DNA from: Xenoacremonium recifei
Taxonomy: Eukaryota > Ascomycota > Sordariomycetes > Hypocreales > Nectriaceae
Length of the DNA: 64,000 nucleotides
Assembly (NCBI GenBank): GCA_012184525.1
Contig: WOFQ01000009.1
Coordinates: 806,001-870,000 of the forward strand
Direction of reading: 5' to 3'
Positions within the stretch are counted from its first letter, which is position 1. Each line of letters opens with the position of its first letter. The notes under the pieces were generated by a model, which saw only the letters and a program-made list of their open reading frames with translations, searched no databases and had not been told where the DNA came from. This document shows, in pieces, positions 33,672-44,407 of the stretch. Position numbers and translations under genes: made by a program.

Positions 33672-34059
33672 AGGGTTGGCTTGAGCAAGGACCACAGGCT
33701 TTCCTGAATGCAGCAGGGCTGCAGCAAACTGGGCTCTTAATGATTTATGATTTTTTTCTCCTTCATGCTTAAATATTCAAGAAACTGGTTATTACTTTGA
33801 CTCCACTGCTTATATGTGAGAGTTGACTAACAAGCACCGCTCTGAGCTTAGGCACCTCGGGAGTTAAGGTATTCAGCACGTTTTCATCTATAAATTTGGC
33901 ATTTAAGTAGGTATCATGATAAGAAATGATCCTGCATAAGAGGTCTCGGAATCTCTGATCGACGTTGGACTTTTAGCTTAGTAGCAGCGAAAAGTCAAAT
34001 ATGTTTGCTCTTTGATCGGCCTCTCTATTGGTCTTGCTGACTTATTCCATCATGAGTTC
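33672..34059. other. Convergent intergenic region, no gene seen
   Basis: AT-rich 3' flanks, presumably with the polyadenylation sites of both neighbours. Confidence 0.45.
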
Positions 34060-36087
34060 TCACAGCTTCGATCCAACCTGCCGCTCAGCGGCGTAGACAA
34101 TTTCGTGGTCTCTCTTTAGTCCCTCGGCTCCAGAAAGCTTCGCCCGCTTCTCAATGATACCCCTGGCCTCTAGGAAGCGGCAGAAGATGTCCTCTGAAGG
34201 AGTATCCCCATCACTTCCTGCATCAACATACAGCAGTACTGCAACCAACAACTCCGCGACCTCCCACAGCAAGTCCCTCGCTTCTCCCATCAACTCCGCC
34301 TGCTCCTCGCGCGTGAAGCGCTCCCTCAACCTTTCCCACTGCGCCACAGGATTCCACTCCTTTGGCTTGGAGATCTTCCCCTTGAAGTTTGCGGCACGGC
34401 TAATCATGTCGCCCACGGCACCGAGAGCCTCCTTTCCGCCGCGAGGATGCTTCAAAGCGCGCACAAAGTCGGTACTTAGCACATCCGTCGTGCCCTCCCA
34501 GATGGGTAACACGCAGCAATCGCGGTATAGCCGGGAAACGTTGAGATACTCCGTCTCCGAGTTGAGTAAGTAGCCCACCCCGCCGAGGCTCTCCATGCAG
34601 CTGTATAACACGTTCACGGCAGCTTTGCAGACGTAGGCCTTTGTCAGTTGTGTGAGAACACGAAGCAGGGGTCCAATGTGTTTTGCTGGTGGTGTCAGGG
34701 CTTGCAGCGCCGGTGACAACTCTGTGTCTGAGTTCAAGGGGTGCTCCGAGGACCCAAGAATATAAGATGTGAAAATTGTGAGAAGCAGAATGCCACGATA
34801 CTCAGCGGTCATCTTAGCCAATGTGCGCATATGCAGGGTGCTTTCCGTCAGCCTCACTCGCGCCCCTCGGCCTGCGCCAATCTCTCTCACACGAGCGTAA
34901 GACCTTGCAATGGCCAATCCACGGCCGACATAGCCCACGGCGGCGATCGACGAATGCACTCTTGTAAGGGTCAGGACAGCGCTGATTTCGTGAATACCGC
35001 GGCCCTGCTCGCCAATCATCCATGCTCGCATGTCATCGAGTACAAGTTCGGCGGTAGGCAATGACTGCGTGCCAGATTTGTCCTTCAGGCGCTGGATACG
35101 CACACCGTTCAGAATCTCTCCATCAGCACGAGGATGGCCAGTAGTCGTGGTGGCTTGGGGGTCGTGCCGGCGCATCGGCGCAAGGAAGGTTGAGAGACCA
35201 CCGTCTGGAGTACGGGCAAGGAGGACTGTCATGTTTGAATCCGTAGCTGATGAGAACCACTTGAAGCCGGAAATGCTCCAGGGGCCGAGAGGAATCTCAT
35301 CAGCTTTGGAGGCGAAGCCCAGTTCCGGAGACGGCTTATAAGTGGCGATGGTCTCCGTCAGAGAGACATCGCTGCCACCAGTGCGCTCCGTCATCCATTG
35401 CCCACTTGTCCAAGCATATTCAGGGTCTCTGGACGTGAGATGGCGGAAAGCATTCTCAAACACCCTTCGCTGGTCGATGGATAGCTTAGCGGATAGTTTG
35501 GGGTTGGTGAGGTGTGTCTGGAGGAGACGAGCTGCCCCATCCTGCATGGCTGAGGGGCAGGTTACATTGGCGCATGATGGCTCCCACATATGAAGGCGGA
35601 GGAATTGGAATGGTCGTGAGAAAGGCCCATATGGTGTGTCGTATCCCGCGGCAACAAATCTTTGGAAAAATCAGGGCGACGCCATCACTGATACTCGGAA
35701 AAGACTTACCCGTTAGCTAGGCCAAACTTCTGGAGATTTCTCCAGCCTTCACCGGTCACGAGTTCCCCTTTCCATCTTCCGAATGCGTCTCGGCCAGAAC
35801 CTTTCAGATACGGCTTATTGTGCTCGGCATCGGTGACCCAAGTGAAGATCTGGTCGGAGAGGACTTCACTGCCTAAGACAGCCAGCTCAGACTCGACTTT
35901 GCTAGCCAGTTGACGGGGAAGAAACACTAAGCCGTGTCAGCATAAGACGAAGCTCGATACTGTTCCGTCTTCTTTGAGAGGAAGTCTCACACTTAAAGCA
36001 TCTCTGGTACGAGGAATCATCGTAGAACTGATTCTCAAGTACAGGGGCCTCCTGGAAGAAGCCCTTGTCAGCGCCGGAGGCTTCCAT
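34060..36087 (-). CDS. Acyl-CoA dehydrogenase family protein, AidB-like
   Basis: 637 residues from three exons (35991-36087, 35710-35926, 34060-35659; introns 64 and 50 bp). The protein follows the AidB branch of flavin acyl-CoA dehydrogenases: an N-terminal extension (ENQFYDDSSYQRCFKLFLPRQ), then GQWMTERTGGSDVSLTET for the flavin and substrate site, the middle beta domain, a helical domain, and near the C-terminus YRDCCVLPIWEGTTDVLSTD, the family signature. Bacterial AidB is induced by alkylation and binds DNA; fungal homologues are usually annotated as acyl-CoA dehydrogenases of unknown substrate. No peroxisomal SKL-type tail is seen (it ends in VGSKL, which only loosely resembles one), so location is open. 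The exon-1 donor AAGT|GTGAGA was chosen because the alternative two bases earlier breaks the frame. Confidence 0.9.
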
Positions 36088-37444
36088 GGCTGGCAATTTC
36101 AACAGCTTCCAGGCTCGACAAAGAGCTCAAACATGATGACTGAAAGCTGATCCGACTCTCGAGGAGGGGGCAGAAGTAGGTAAGCCGGCACGTGGTGGGA
36201 GATTCACAAGCCAGACAGAGGGCGGCGGCATTCCGTCCTCACCTGACGTGGGTCTGGATGGGGAGCCGAGGCACTGGAACGCCAAGTCTGGAAGGTTGAG
36301 CGGAAATCGTTCCGCTAGCACTGCGGGTTGCATTTCCCCAGAACATCGTGATATTAATTGGGGAGGGACTAATTTAGGGAGTATGGGGAGACGATGGGGT
36401 AAGGCGTTTTCCAGAAGGTCAGTTGGGGAATCTAAGTCTAAGATGGTGGTGTTTATGAAAGGAGTGGCTTGACCTCCTTGTGGTGGGTGGATGCTGGAAC
36501 ATGCAGTGCCCATTCGAGGTCTGACTTGGAGGCAACAACGACTTGATGGTGTCCTGCCTTCCTCACAAGACAGCAAAAAACTGTTGAGAGACCAACATTT
36601 CTAACCAATCTGCAATTAGTAATCCATCCGTGGACATTTCATTTGCTGCGTTTACATTAAACTCCGACCTACCACACACTGTAGGGGTCACCTGTATTGT
36701 CTCACTCTGACAGGTGCGATATCACGAAGCACCCTATACCTCCCCTTCCCCGCACAACAATTCCCATCCGCTTGAAACTTGCCCAGTCAAACACACGCAC
36801 GAAACCACGTTCATCTCGATCATACAGACGTAAAACAACGTCGCAACGGCGCCTTCAAAACGTCAGTCCCTATCGCCAGACCGCAACGTCATCAGCCAGG
36901 GTCCGTTACCATCACGAGTTCCCCAGACGCGTCAAAAAGCAGAAAGAAATCGACAGTCGCGCCGGCATTTGGCTGCCGTCCAGGGAACTGATCCAACGGC
37001 CAGGGCATACGTCAAAAGCCCCTAACGGCTGCGCTGTTCTGTTTCATCTGCAAACAGGTCACTCGCCCCCCCGGTGAAGCAGCGAATCGCAGCGCCGCCT
37101 CGCCCACCCGCCACACCGCATCCCTGTCGCGCATGACCTCATCGCGAGGCTCGTGAGAACTGGGCAGCCACACTCTGCGGCTCTTCACCAGCAAAACCGG
37201 CTTCATTTGGCGGTGATTGCTGTTCGCGAGGCGTCATCATCATGTGGCCAAGTTTTCCGAGACGAGGAATGCTCGATGTGTGACTGTTTTGGAATAAATA
37301 TGCAATGATGTTCCCACGTCCAGGCTTGTGGTGGGAGACCGATACATCGCACAGCTTCACTTAGACTTTCAGTAAAACCCGGCTTAATTACCTTCAGCCT
37401 CAGCCTTTCAGCCACATCCCCAAGTGCTTACACAGACGACCACA
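36088..37444. other. Divergent intergenic region, no gene seen
   Basis: 1.36 kb between the AidB-like and MARVEL genes. The frames present are short and basic or Ser/Pro-rich, with no family resemblance. It should hold both promoters. Confidence 0.45.
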
Positions 37445-38016
37445 ATGGCTCTCGACCGCATCGTTAGCATGATCCTCCGCGCCGGCGAGCTGGCCTTCGC
37501 CGCCATCGTCGCCGGCGTCACGGGCTGGTATCTGCACCACTCGCACGCCGACTCGTGGGCCAACGGCCGCTTCATCTACACCGAAGTGGTGGCCGGCCTG
37601 TCCATTGTCTTCGCCTTGGTCTGGCTGATCCCTTTCTCGAGCACCTTCATCCACTGGCCGACGGACATTTTCCTGAGCATTCTCTGGTGGGTCGTGTTTG
37701 GCCTGCTCGTCAATGTAAGTGTCAATCCTGTGCCTTCATATCTTCAGTCTTGTAAGTCGTCGAACTCTCATTCTGACTTCTCCAGCTCATCGGCTCTTCC
37801 TGCGGCGCCATCTTCAACTGGGCCAACGTCTCTCCCGGCGGTGACCAGTGCGGCAAGTTCAAGGCCGACATTGCCTTTGCCTTCCTGTCTGCCCTTCTTT
37901 GGCTCGTGTCTGCTCTCGTCGGCTTCTTCTGGGTGCGCCGTCGCGAGGCCCGTGTTGCCCGCGCCGAGGCTGCCCACTCCCGCCGCCACCGCTGGTACCG
38001 CCGCAGCTACGTCTAA
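37445..38016 (+). CDS. MARVEL-domain integral membrane protein
   Basis: 166 residues from two exons (37445-37714 and 37786-38016; 71-bp intron, GTAAGT donor, CTCCAG acceptor). Four hydrophobic segments can be read: about 11-31, 46-64, 75-98 and 118-140, with polar loops between and a very basic, Arg/His-rich cytosolic tail (RRREARVARAEAAHSRRHRW). The conserved GSSCGAIFNW-type motif between TM3 and TM4 and the short size fit fungal MARVEL proteins (Nce102-like and relatives), which sit in the plasma membrane or endomembranes and shape membrane domains. The exact partner is unknown. The start has an ideal context, CACAATGGCT. Confidence 0.88.
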
Positions 38017-39260
38017 GCTGTGTCCCTGGTATCGAGGTGTCAATGATGAGAGGAAGAGAGTTTCTGTTGCCCTGAATTCAGGACTTAGAAACAGGCGTAA
38101 GATGTCCATCGTTGAGTTGGATTGGTGGGATGGAAGAAGTTTGTGACGCAGCGACTGCAAGATTGGCTTTTTGATACCCCTGTTTTGCCGTTCCTGAATG
38201 CGCTCACAATACCCCCCTCGTGTCTATAATTGTGTCTTGTTACTATACTGTCTTTAGCTACTGGATAGCCCTTAATTAATCACGAATTTCCTTGTTGTCA
38301 ATTTCCAGTCCTGATTGGTGTCTCCATTGGAACAAGCAACCTCCCACCACTCTCGTCGTGAACATTGCAAAATTATCATCTCGTATAGCTGCCAGGAACA
38401 TGCAGCGCAAGCTTCAACTAGAATTCCAAGGCCAGGAATAGACATAAACTGGCTCAAGATCGACCCTTTCCCGCCTTCAACTCTCTCATCGAGATCGAGA
38501 TCGCTTCCCCTCCCCGCAGTCAAGGTAGTCAGTGCAGTCACGAGAGCACGAAAAGGTCTCACCAATCACCTCACTCAGCGATCCAAGTTCTCTGCATGGA
38601 ACTTCCGAATCCTCGTACTGAATGCGCAACAGCTGACGGCATTGTCCCCCACCAGCCACGAATCTATGATGCCATACCCCGGCTACCTGCGGGGGAGGGG
38701 GAGCTGACGCCACCACAGCCACATCTTTACCTCTTCGGCACAGGAGGCTCAACGCGATCTGCGTCACTCCCGACTCCCCCTTTCAAGTAATTGGCCTCTC
38801 TCCACTGTCTTGCCTTCTTTGGCGTGATGCCAAACTCCCCGATCTTGGTAGCTGTCGACAGGCACGTCACAAATCTGGAGCTATGACGGCAAACGTGAAG
38901 CAAACAAAGTTTCCCAAGCCGCTGCTGCAGAGCACTGGCTCCTTGGCTTGTAGTACAGTCGCAGGCACGGGTCGAGACTCAAAGAAAGAGTGAAGCTTTG
39001 TGTCCGCTATGACGTGCGGAATGAAGTATGTGGACGGATGATCCGCTTGGTCTGCCGGCTTGGCTCCAGGTTCCTTGGTTGTTTGAGTTCTTGGGTGCAG
39101 CTGCCTTGATGAGCTCTTCTGTGAGAGGTACATCGAGATGATGCAAACGTGTGGTCAGAGGTATATAACTTGGGTGAGCCCTCGATAGTCTCAACCTTCT
39201 TTCTCCAGATCAACCACCCTTCAAAAATACCCACTCGGAACACTACAACCTACAATCAAC
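38017..39260. other. Intergenic region, no gene seen
   Basis: 1.2 kb between two plus-strand genes: 3' flank of the MARVEL gene and promoter of the repeat-protein gene. No protein-like ORF. Confidence 0.45.
39162..39168 (+). promoter_or_regulatory. TATA box of the hydrophilic repeat-protein gene
   Basis: TATATAA in the context GAGGTATATAACTT, about 95 bp before the ATG, followed by a leader rich in C and A (CACTACAACCTACAATCAAC). Good spacing for a strongly expressed fungal gene. Confidence 0.5.
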
Positions 39261-40447
39261 ATGTCTTCCATCGTCAACAAGGTCAAGGACGCCCTGTCCT
39301 CCGACAGCAAGGAGCAGCCTGAGGGCACCCACGGACCTCACAACACCCGGACCGCCAACGCCGCCGATCCCCGCGTCGACTCTGACCGTGATCACCGGGC
39401 CGCTTACACTGAGAACATGGGCACCACTGGCGGAGAGTACACGACCGGAGGCAATTACAACACCTACGGTGGTGAGGGACGTGGCTTCGGCACCGAAGGT
39501 CCTGCCTCCAAGACGGACGGCCCTCACAAGTCCAACCTCATGAACAAGGCCGATCCCCGTGTCGACTCGGACCGCGACTACAGCCGCAACATGGGCGCCA
39601 ACCCCCATGGCACCTCCGGCACTGGAGCTCACAACGTTGGTGAGCCCGTTGGCTCCGGCGGTGCTTTCTTCAACGCCGGTAACACTCGCACCGGTGGTGT
39701 TCCCGAGGGAACTGCTGGTCCTCACAACAGCCGCATGGCCAACGCTGCTGATCCCCGTGTCGACTCTGACCTCGACAATAACCGCCGCATGGGTGGCGGT
39801 ATGGGAGCTACCGGCGCTGGCGCTGGCATGACTGGCACTCACCACGGACATCACGGCGCTAGAGGTGTCCCCGAGGGTACTGCCGGCCCTCACAACAGCC
39901 GCATGGCCAACGCTGCCGACCCTCGCATCGACTCTGACCTCGACAACAACCGCCGCATGGGTGGCGGTATGGGAGCCACCGGCGCAGGCGCTGGCATGGC
40001 CGGCACCCACCATGGCCACCACGGCACCGCCCCGGCCGAGTACGGCAGCAGCACCGGCGGCGCCGGCGGCATGTACGGCGCGCAAAGTACCGGCCCCGCG
40101 CCGAACACGGCCGGCCCGCACAAGTCGGACATGATGAACAAGCTCGACCCGCGTGTGGACAGCAACCTCGACGGCAGCAAGACCATGGGTCGCGAGAAGA
40201 CCTTCGACCGCACGTGAGTTGAGCCCGGACCGCGAGCCCCCGAGTAGAACCTCGTCTCTCCTAACGCACACTCCTTTGTAGAGGCGGGTCATCGCTGGCT
40301 CATAAGGATCCTACGGATGCCGCGCAGGTGCCGCCCTCGGTGCTTCAGCAGCATGTTGGGCAGCCGGAGATTGCGCATGACGATGTGCGCCATGAGCGGC
40401 AAAAGCGACACAGCATCTCGCACCAGGAGCAGCACCGTGGGCTGTAA
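39261..40447 (+). CDS. Hydrophilic glycine-rich repeat protein (stress or spore type)
   Basis: 372 residues from two exons (39261-40213 and 40282-40447; 68-bp intron). It is extremely hydrophilic, rich in Gly, Asn, Asp, His and Arg, without signal peptide or membrane segment, and probably disordered. A motif of the form GPHxSxxxNxADPRVDSDxD occurs five times (about residues 25-44, 87-106, 152-171, 208-227 and 285-304). Two copies lie in a 56-residue unit repeated back to back (146-201 and 202-257), also nearly identical in DNA. Similar proteins are widespread in moulds and often abundant in spores or under stress, in the manner of LEA-like protectants; they are sometimes labelled cell-surface proteins without proof. 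Function is unknown. The tail (RHERQKRHSISHQEQHRGL) is basic. Codon bias is strong, suggesting high expression. Confidence 0.9.
39696..40031 (+). repeat. In-gene tandem repeat, 2 x 168 bp
   Basis: Copy A 39696-39863 and copy B 39864-40031 encode GVPEGTAGPHNSRMANAADP... and run in phase. At protein level they differ at only a few positions (V/I in the DPR-DSD motif, T/A before GTHHGHHG, and the last two residues); most DNA differences are silent third-position changes. Confidence 0.9.
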
Positions 40448-41148
40448 AGCATGATGGATATGACTTATGAGGCTTTCCTGTATCACTAGTGTTTAATTAG
40501 TCTTAACGTTTCATTATTGTTATCAACTCTGATGCGATATTGTTGCCTGTGATTGATATTATCTCGTACTTCTGTAAAATACTCCGAACGTAATAAGACG
40601 CCCAGACTGTTGAAGTGTCATCGGATATCCCCGATGCGCTTGGTCCTTTGACGTGATAGCACGCCTATGACATGTCAATAATTGTCCGGAAGTATGATCC
40701 CACTGCCGAATCCAAAAACACGTTGTCAAGGAGTCACCTGTTGTCGCGCATAAATCTGATTCGCAGTCACCTGGAGTCTTCTCACCCTATCCCCGCAAGT
40801 AGCAGGGTTGCCAACCCGCTGCGATGGTAGGGAGGCTGAACCACTGACTCAGGGTAGCATTCTATGGGGACGGGGCTTTGCCCAGCTTGTGCTTCGGTCG
40901 AGAGGAATGTAGAGTGACTTGGCTGGGATTGCGGAGGTACTTGACAAACGGCGTGACATGAGAATCCGGGGTGTGTTGACTGATTGTTTGTTTGAAGTTG
41001 GGTTGAAGATAGGGGACTTCTTCCGGCTGCACGTGTGGCGCAGCCGCTCTCCACCACGCACCTACCCTAGACACTCCCACCCCAGGCTCCAAACCTCCCT
41101 CACCAGCGCGCGCATCCTGTCCTTCCAACCTCTCACGATGCCCTCACA
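40448..41148. other. Intergenic region upstream of ATG5, no gene seen
   Basis: AT-rich 3' flank of the repeat-protein gene, then the ATG5 promoter. Nothing else recognised. Confidence 0.45.
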
Positions 41149-42064
41149 ATGACGTCCCCCAGCATCCCCGAAACGCTCTGGGCGGCGCGCATCCCGCTGC
41201 ACATCACGCACCCGTCAGCACCCACGACGCCCTTCATCGCCAACGTCCCGCGCTTCAGCTACCTGGCGCTGCTGCTGCCGCGGCTGTCGCTGTTCTTCGG
41301 CACGCCCTGCTCGAGCTTCCACTTCGAGGACGTGCAGCTGCGGAATCTGGCGGTTGGGCTGCTTGTGGATTTGTATCGGCCGAGTTTGCCGTGGCGGTTG
41401 ACGGTGAATGATGGCGTGGGGTGGGATATTGCGGATACGTTTTTGAACTGTGTGAAGGAGGTAGGTCTTTTGATATCAGCTCTTACACCCGCTTTCCCGT
41501 CGTTGTGAGCTCCAAGACATATAATATTATGGCGCCTGAATGCTTTATTTGAGCATGGCATATGAAACGAAACACAACCCGTTACTTACCCCTCATACCA
41601 TGAGATATCAAGACTAACGTCCCCAGGCCGACTTCATCCGCAATGGCAACGCCAACGCCATCATGAAAATGTCCAAAGACCACACCACCCAGCTCTGGCA
41701 CTCGGTCATCGACAACGACCACACCGCCTTCACCCGCATCAACACCCGCCTGCTGAACGTGCCCACGGCTCTCAAGCACATCCCTCTGCGCATCTATATC
41801 CCATCCTCCTCCACCACCGACTCCGGCGCCTTTCGCATCGTCCAGTCCCTCGTCCCCGCCACGGGCTCAGACCGCCGCCCCAAGCTACTGGGCCAGGCTC
41901 TCCGCGATGCTCTTCCGACGTTGTTTCCTAGCAGTCGCGATCCTGTGCTGGCGGATGTGATCATGCATGGAGCGCCGGTGCCTTTTGCGGCGCCGTTGGG
42001 CGAGTTAATGCGCGAGGCGGCGTATCCGGATGGGTGGATTTGCTTGGTTGTTACGGTACTTTGA
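41149..42064 (+). CDS. atg5: Autophagy protein 5 (ATG5)
   Basis: 249 residues from two exons (41149-41460 and 41627-42064; 166-bp intron, the longest found in this window). The N-terminus SIPETLWAARIPLHITHP is the family signature; it is followed by the first ubiquitin-like fold (VPRFSYLALLLPRLSLFF), the helical region ADFIRNGNANAIMKMSKDHT, where Lys121 in MSKDHTTQLW matches the lysine that accepts Atg12, and the second ubiquitin-like fold (ALKHIPLRIYIPS... to AAYPDGWICLVVTVL). ATG5 is conjugated to Atg12 and, with Atg16, forms the E3-like complex that drives Atg8 lipidation on the phagophore. Length fits filamentous-fungal ATG5 (about 240-320). The gene shares its 3' flank, which includes a minisatellite, with the convergent CSA-like gene. 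Confidence 0.96.
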
Positions 42065-42504
42065 ATGGATTAGTTCATGAGGTCTCCTTTGAAGAAGCAT
42101 AGCCGGGGGTTGTGTGTTCGAAATCATGTATGGCGTTATGGGCATGGATCCCTAGTTCTTGAATGATCCTAGGAATTGGGAGGTATAAGTCTTAAGGCTG
42201 TTAGATATAGTTTAAGGGTGTTAGATGTATCTTAAGGGTATTAAATCTATCCTGAGGGTGTTAGATATGACTCAAGGGTATTAGATATGTCTTAAGGGTA
42301 TTAGATATGTCTTAAGGTATTAGATATATCTTGAGGGTGTTGGATATGGGTTGAGATTCATATGAACTGTAATCACAGAGCTCGTCACTGTCTATTTGAC
42401 AGGTCCATTAGTAGAGCACTAGGCCTACATACAATAGGAAGTATAAAACTCATATCAGACAGAAGCGATTCATGCGCTCTACCCACGGTCCAACTCCTCC
42501 TCAT
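42065..42504. other. Convergent intergenic region dominated by a minisatellite
   Basis: Separates ATG5 from the CSA-like gene. The central 160 bp is an AT-rich 20-bp tandem array (listed separately); the flanks show no gene. Confidence 0.6.
42191..42349. repeat. 20-bp minisatellite, eight units
   Basis: Eight head-to-tail units of consensus CTTAAGGGTRTTAGATATGT. Seven are exactly 20 bp and the seventh is 19 bp. Units 5 and 6 are almost identical, while the outer units carry more changes (CCTGAGGG, GGATATGGG), as is usual in arrays that expand from the centre. Confidence 0.92.
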
Positions 42505-43944
42505 CTAAGTGAATCTAATCTGCTTGCCCATCAAACTCCGATATGCATCATCAATAGCCTTCCTCTTCCTCTGCTTTACCTCCTCATCCTCGTCCACCTC
42601 ATCTTCTCCCTCGTCAACATCATCAGGACCAGGCACCACCGGCGCCCACTCGCGAATCTGCCCGTCCATATGCGCGCTGTATATCGCTCCGATGGAGTTC
42701 CCTCCGCCCATGACCGGCCCGATCTGCCGCCCATCACCACCTGCTCCTCGCCACGCGATGCTTGTAATTCGATTGCGGCCCATCGTGCTCTGGCGCGGTC
42801 CTATAGGGTTGGTCGTGCTCGGACTTCGCAGCCGTGTGACGACGTTGCCATCATGGAGATCGAGAATGAGGATCTCCTGGTCATTCGCCCAGAACAGTAG
42901 TTCATTGCCCGTTGACAGCGTCGCAGGAGACACAATGATGCTCGCCGTCTTGGCATGCTGGTTCTGCACCAGCGATCCAAAGCTCGCGAGGGTATTCGCC
43001 CCCGTGGCGGCATCCCAAACCCTGATGCGCCGGTCCAGCCCCGCGGAGATGATGTAGTTCCCATCCGCCGTCCACTGCAGCGCGTTCACCGCCTCGTCAT
43101 GCGCCTGCGCCGAGGCTCGGAAGTGAGACATCTGGCTCCAGTCCATGCCCGCGGCCGTCGCATGCTCGAAGCGATGCACAACGCCCAGCGAGTCTTCCTG
43201 GTCCAGCAGCGCAATCACGCCGCCCGCACGCCGGATATCCCACACGCGCACCTTTCCGTCCGCATGGCCGCTCACCAAGATGTGGTCGTGCCGCGGACTC
43301 CATGCCGTCGCCAGGACAGGCCCTCCATGTGCAACCAAGGCCTGCACCGCTGCGCCAGACTTCAGATCGACCAGACGCACATTCGAATGCTGCGTCGCAC
43401 ACGCAACGAGGAGATGGTCGGCGATGGGGCTCGTAGCGTGGGAATATATCGTCGCGTTCAAGTCAAACGTCGCCGACAGCGCCGCACGCTCCGTCGCCCA
43501 CAGCTTCAGCCTCTTGTCATAGGCGCTCGAGAGGAACGCATCCGGGTCAAACGGGTAAAACGCCAGATGCGTAATCCCGTGTGAATGCCCGCCGCGCCCC
43601 TCCGTCGACCGCGCAATCACCGCCTCCGGCCGGAACGTGAACGTGCCATGCGGACTCCCACAGCGCTCGAGATCCCAGATCTTGATGGCGCCCTCCGCGC
43701 CGCCTGATATCAGGACGCGCCCATCAAACTTCTCGACTGCAAGACTTGCGACACCAGCGCCGTGGGCGCGGATATTATGCGCGCGTGCGTCGACGCCGGC
43801 CGGATCGTGCGAGGCGGAAACGTCGCCGTTGAAGCGGTGGTGCGGCGCCGGAGCGAAGGTGCGTAGGAGCGAGGACGTGACGGAGCGGGCGAATTCGTGG
43901 GGACTCAGGTCACCCGTTTCGCGGGCGAGGAGGCGGGACTGCAT
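42505..43944 (-). CDS. ckn1: WD40 DNA-repair protein, CSA/ERCC8 (Ckn1/Rad28) homologue
   Basis: Intronless gene for 479 residues. It begins MQSRLLARETGDLSPHEFAR, as CSA-type proteins do (short N-terminal helix before the propeller), and then has WD40 blades: VEKFDGRVLISGGAEGAIKIWD, LAFYPFDPDAFLSSAYDKRLKLW, WSPRHDHILVSGHADGKVRVWD and LQWTADGNYIISAGLDRRIRVWD. CSA is the substrate receptor of a CUL4-DDB1 ubiquitin ligase in transcription-coupled nucleotide excision repair, in the nucleus. Differences from animal CSA are an acidic stretch (DDVDEGEDEVDEDEE) and a basic end (KQRKRKAIDDAYRSLMGKQI). Other WD40 receptors are possible, but the N-terminal helix, the HSHGITHLAFYPFD block and the order of blades favour CSA. 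It is divergent from the next gene. Confidence 0.82.
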   Translation of the reverse strand: MQSRLLARETGDLSPHEFARSVTSSLLRTFAPAPHHRFNGDVSASHDPAGVDARAHNIRAHGAGVASLAVEKFDGRVLISGGAEGAIKIWDLERCGSPHGTFTFRPEAVIARSTEGRGGHSHGITHLAFYPFDPDAFLSSAYDKRLKLWATERAALSATFDLNATIYSHATSPIADHLLVACATQHSNVRLVDLKSGAAVQALVAHGGPVLATAWSPRHDHILVSGHADGKVRVWDIRRAGGVIALLDQEDSLGVVHRFEHATAAGMDWSQMSHFRASAQAHDEAVNALQWTADGNYIISAGLDRRIRVWDAATGANTLASFGSLVQNQHAKTASIIVSPATLSTGNELLFWANDQEILILDLHDGNVVTRLRSPSTTNPIGPRQSTMGRNRITSIAWRGAGGDGRQIGPVMGGGNSIGAIYSAHMDGQIREWAPVVPGPDDVDEGEDEVDEDEEVKQRKRKAIDDAYRSLMGKQIRFT

Positions 43945-44407
43945 TCATCTGGAGTCATCGGGGGGACTCGAGGAGAATGGGTGATGGGAGAGTTGGTGAC
44001 AGTTGATGCTGGGAAGGACGGAGTTTGGACAGTGATGTCAGGCAGCCAGCCAGCCGCACTGCTGCTGCAGGGACCCGCGACCCCACCTCAGTTCTGGCAA
44101 ACTAGTCCGCCTCATTTTCTCTTTACTTTATATACAGAATTCAACTTCATTCCATCTCACCCCGACGCTCCAGTGTTCATCAGACTCATCCGTCGATGGG
44201 CCCTAGGATACTGTCTGCCTTGGAGTGGACCATAACACTCAGAACCCGGCGCCAACAGCAGTTGAGCCACTATTCATGCCAAGTCAATGATGAGTTTGCC
44301 TTTCAACCTACACCATCACTCCGCCAAACTTCACTTTTGCATGACGCTGGAGCGAAACCAGCCTCCAACTTACAACATAACTTTCAAGACTCACAGCTTT
44401 GAAGACC
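43945..44407. other. Divergent promoter region, no gene seen
   Basis: Shared 460-bp upstream region of the CSA-like gene and the unknown nuclear-type gene. A TTTATATAC element near 44106-44114 may serve the plus-strand gene. Confidence 0.45.

Noticed and set aside
39243..40292. 349-codon minus-strand frame, Val/Ala/Gly-rich
   Set aside because: Exact antisense shadow of the hydrophilic repeat-protein gene, produced by its repeats and codon bias.
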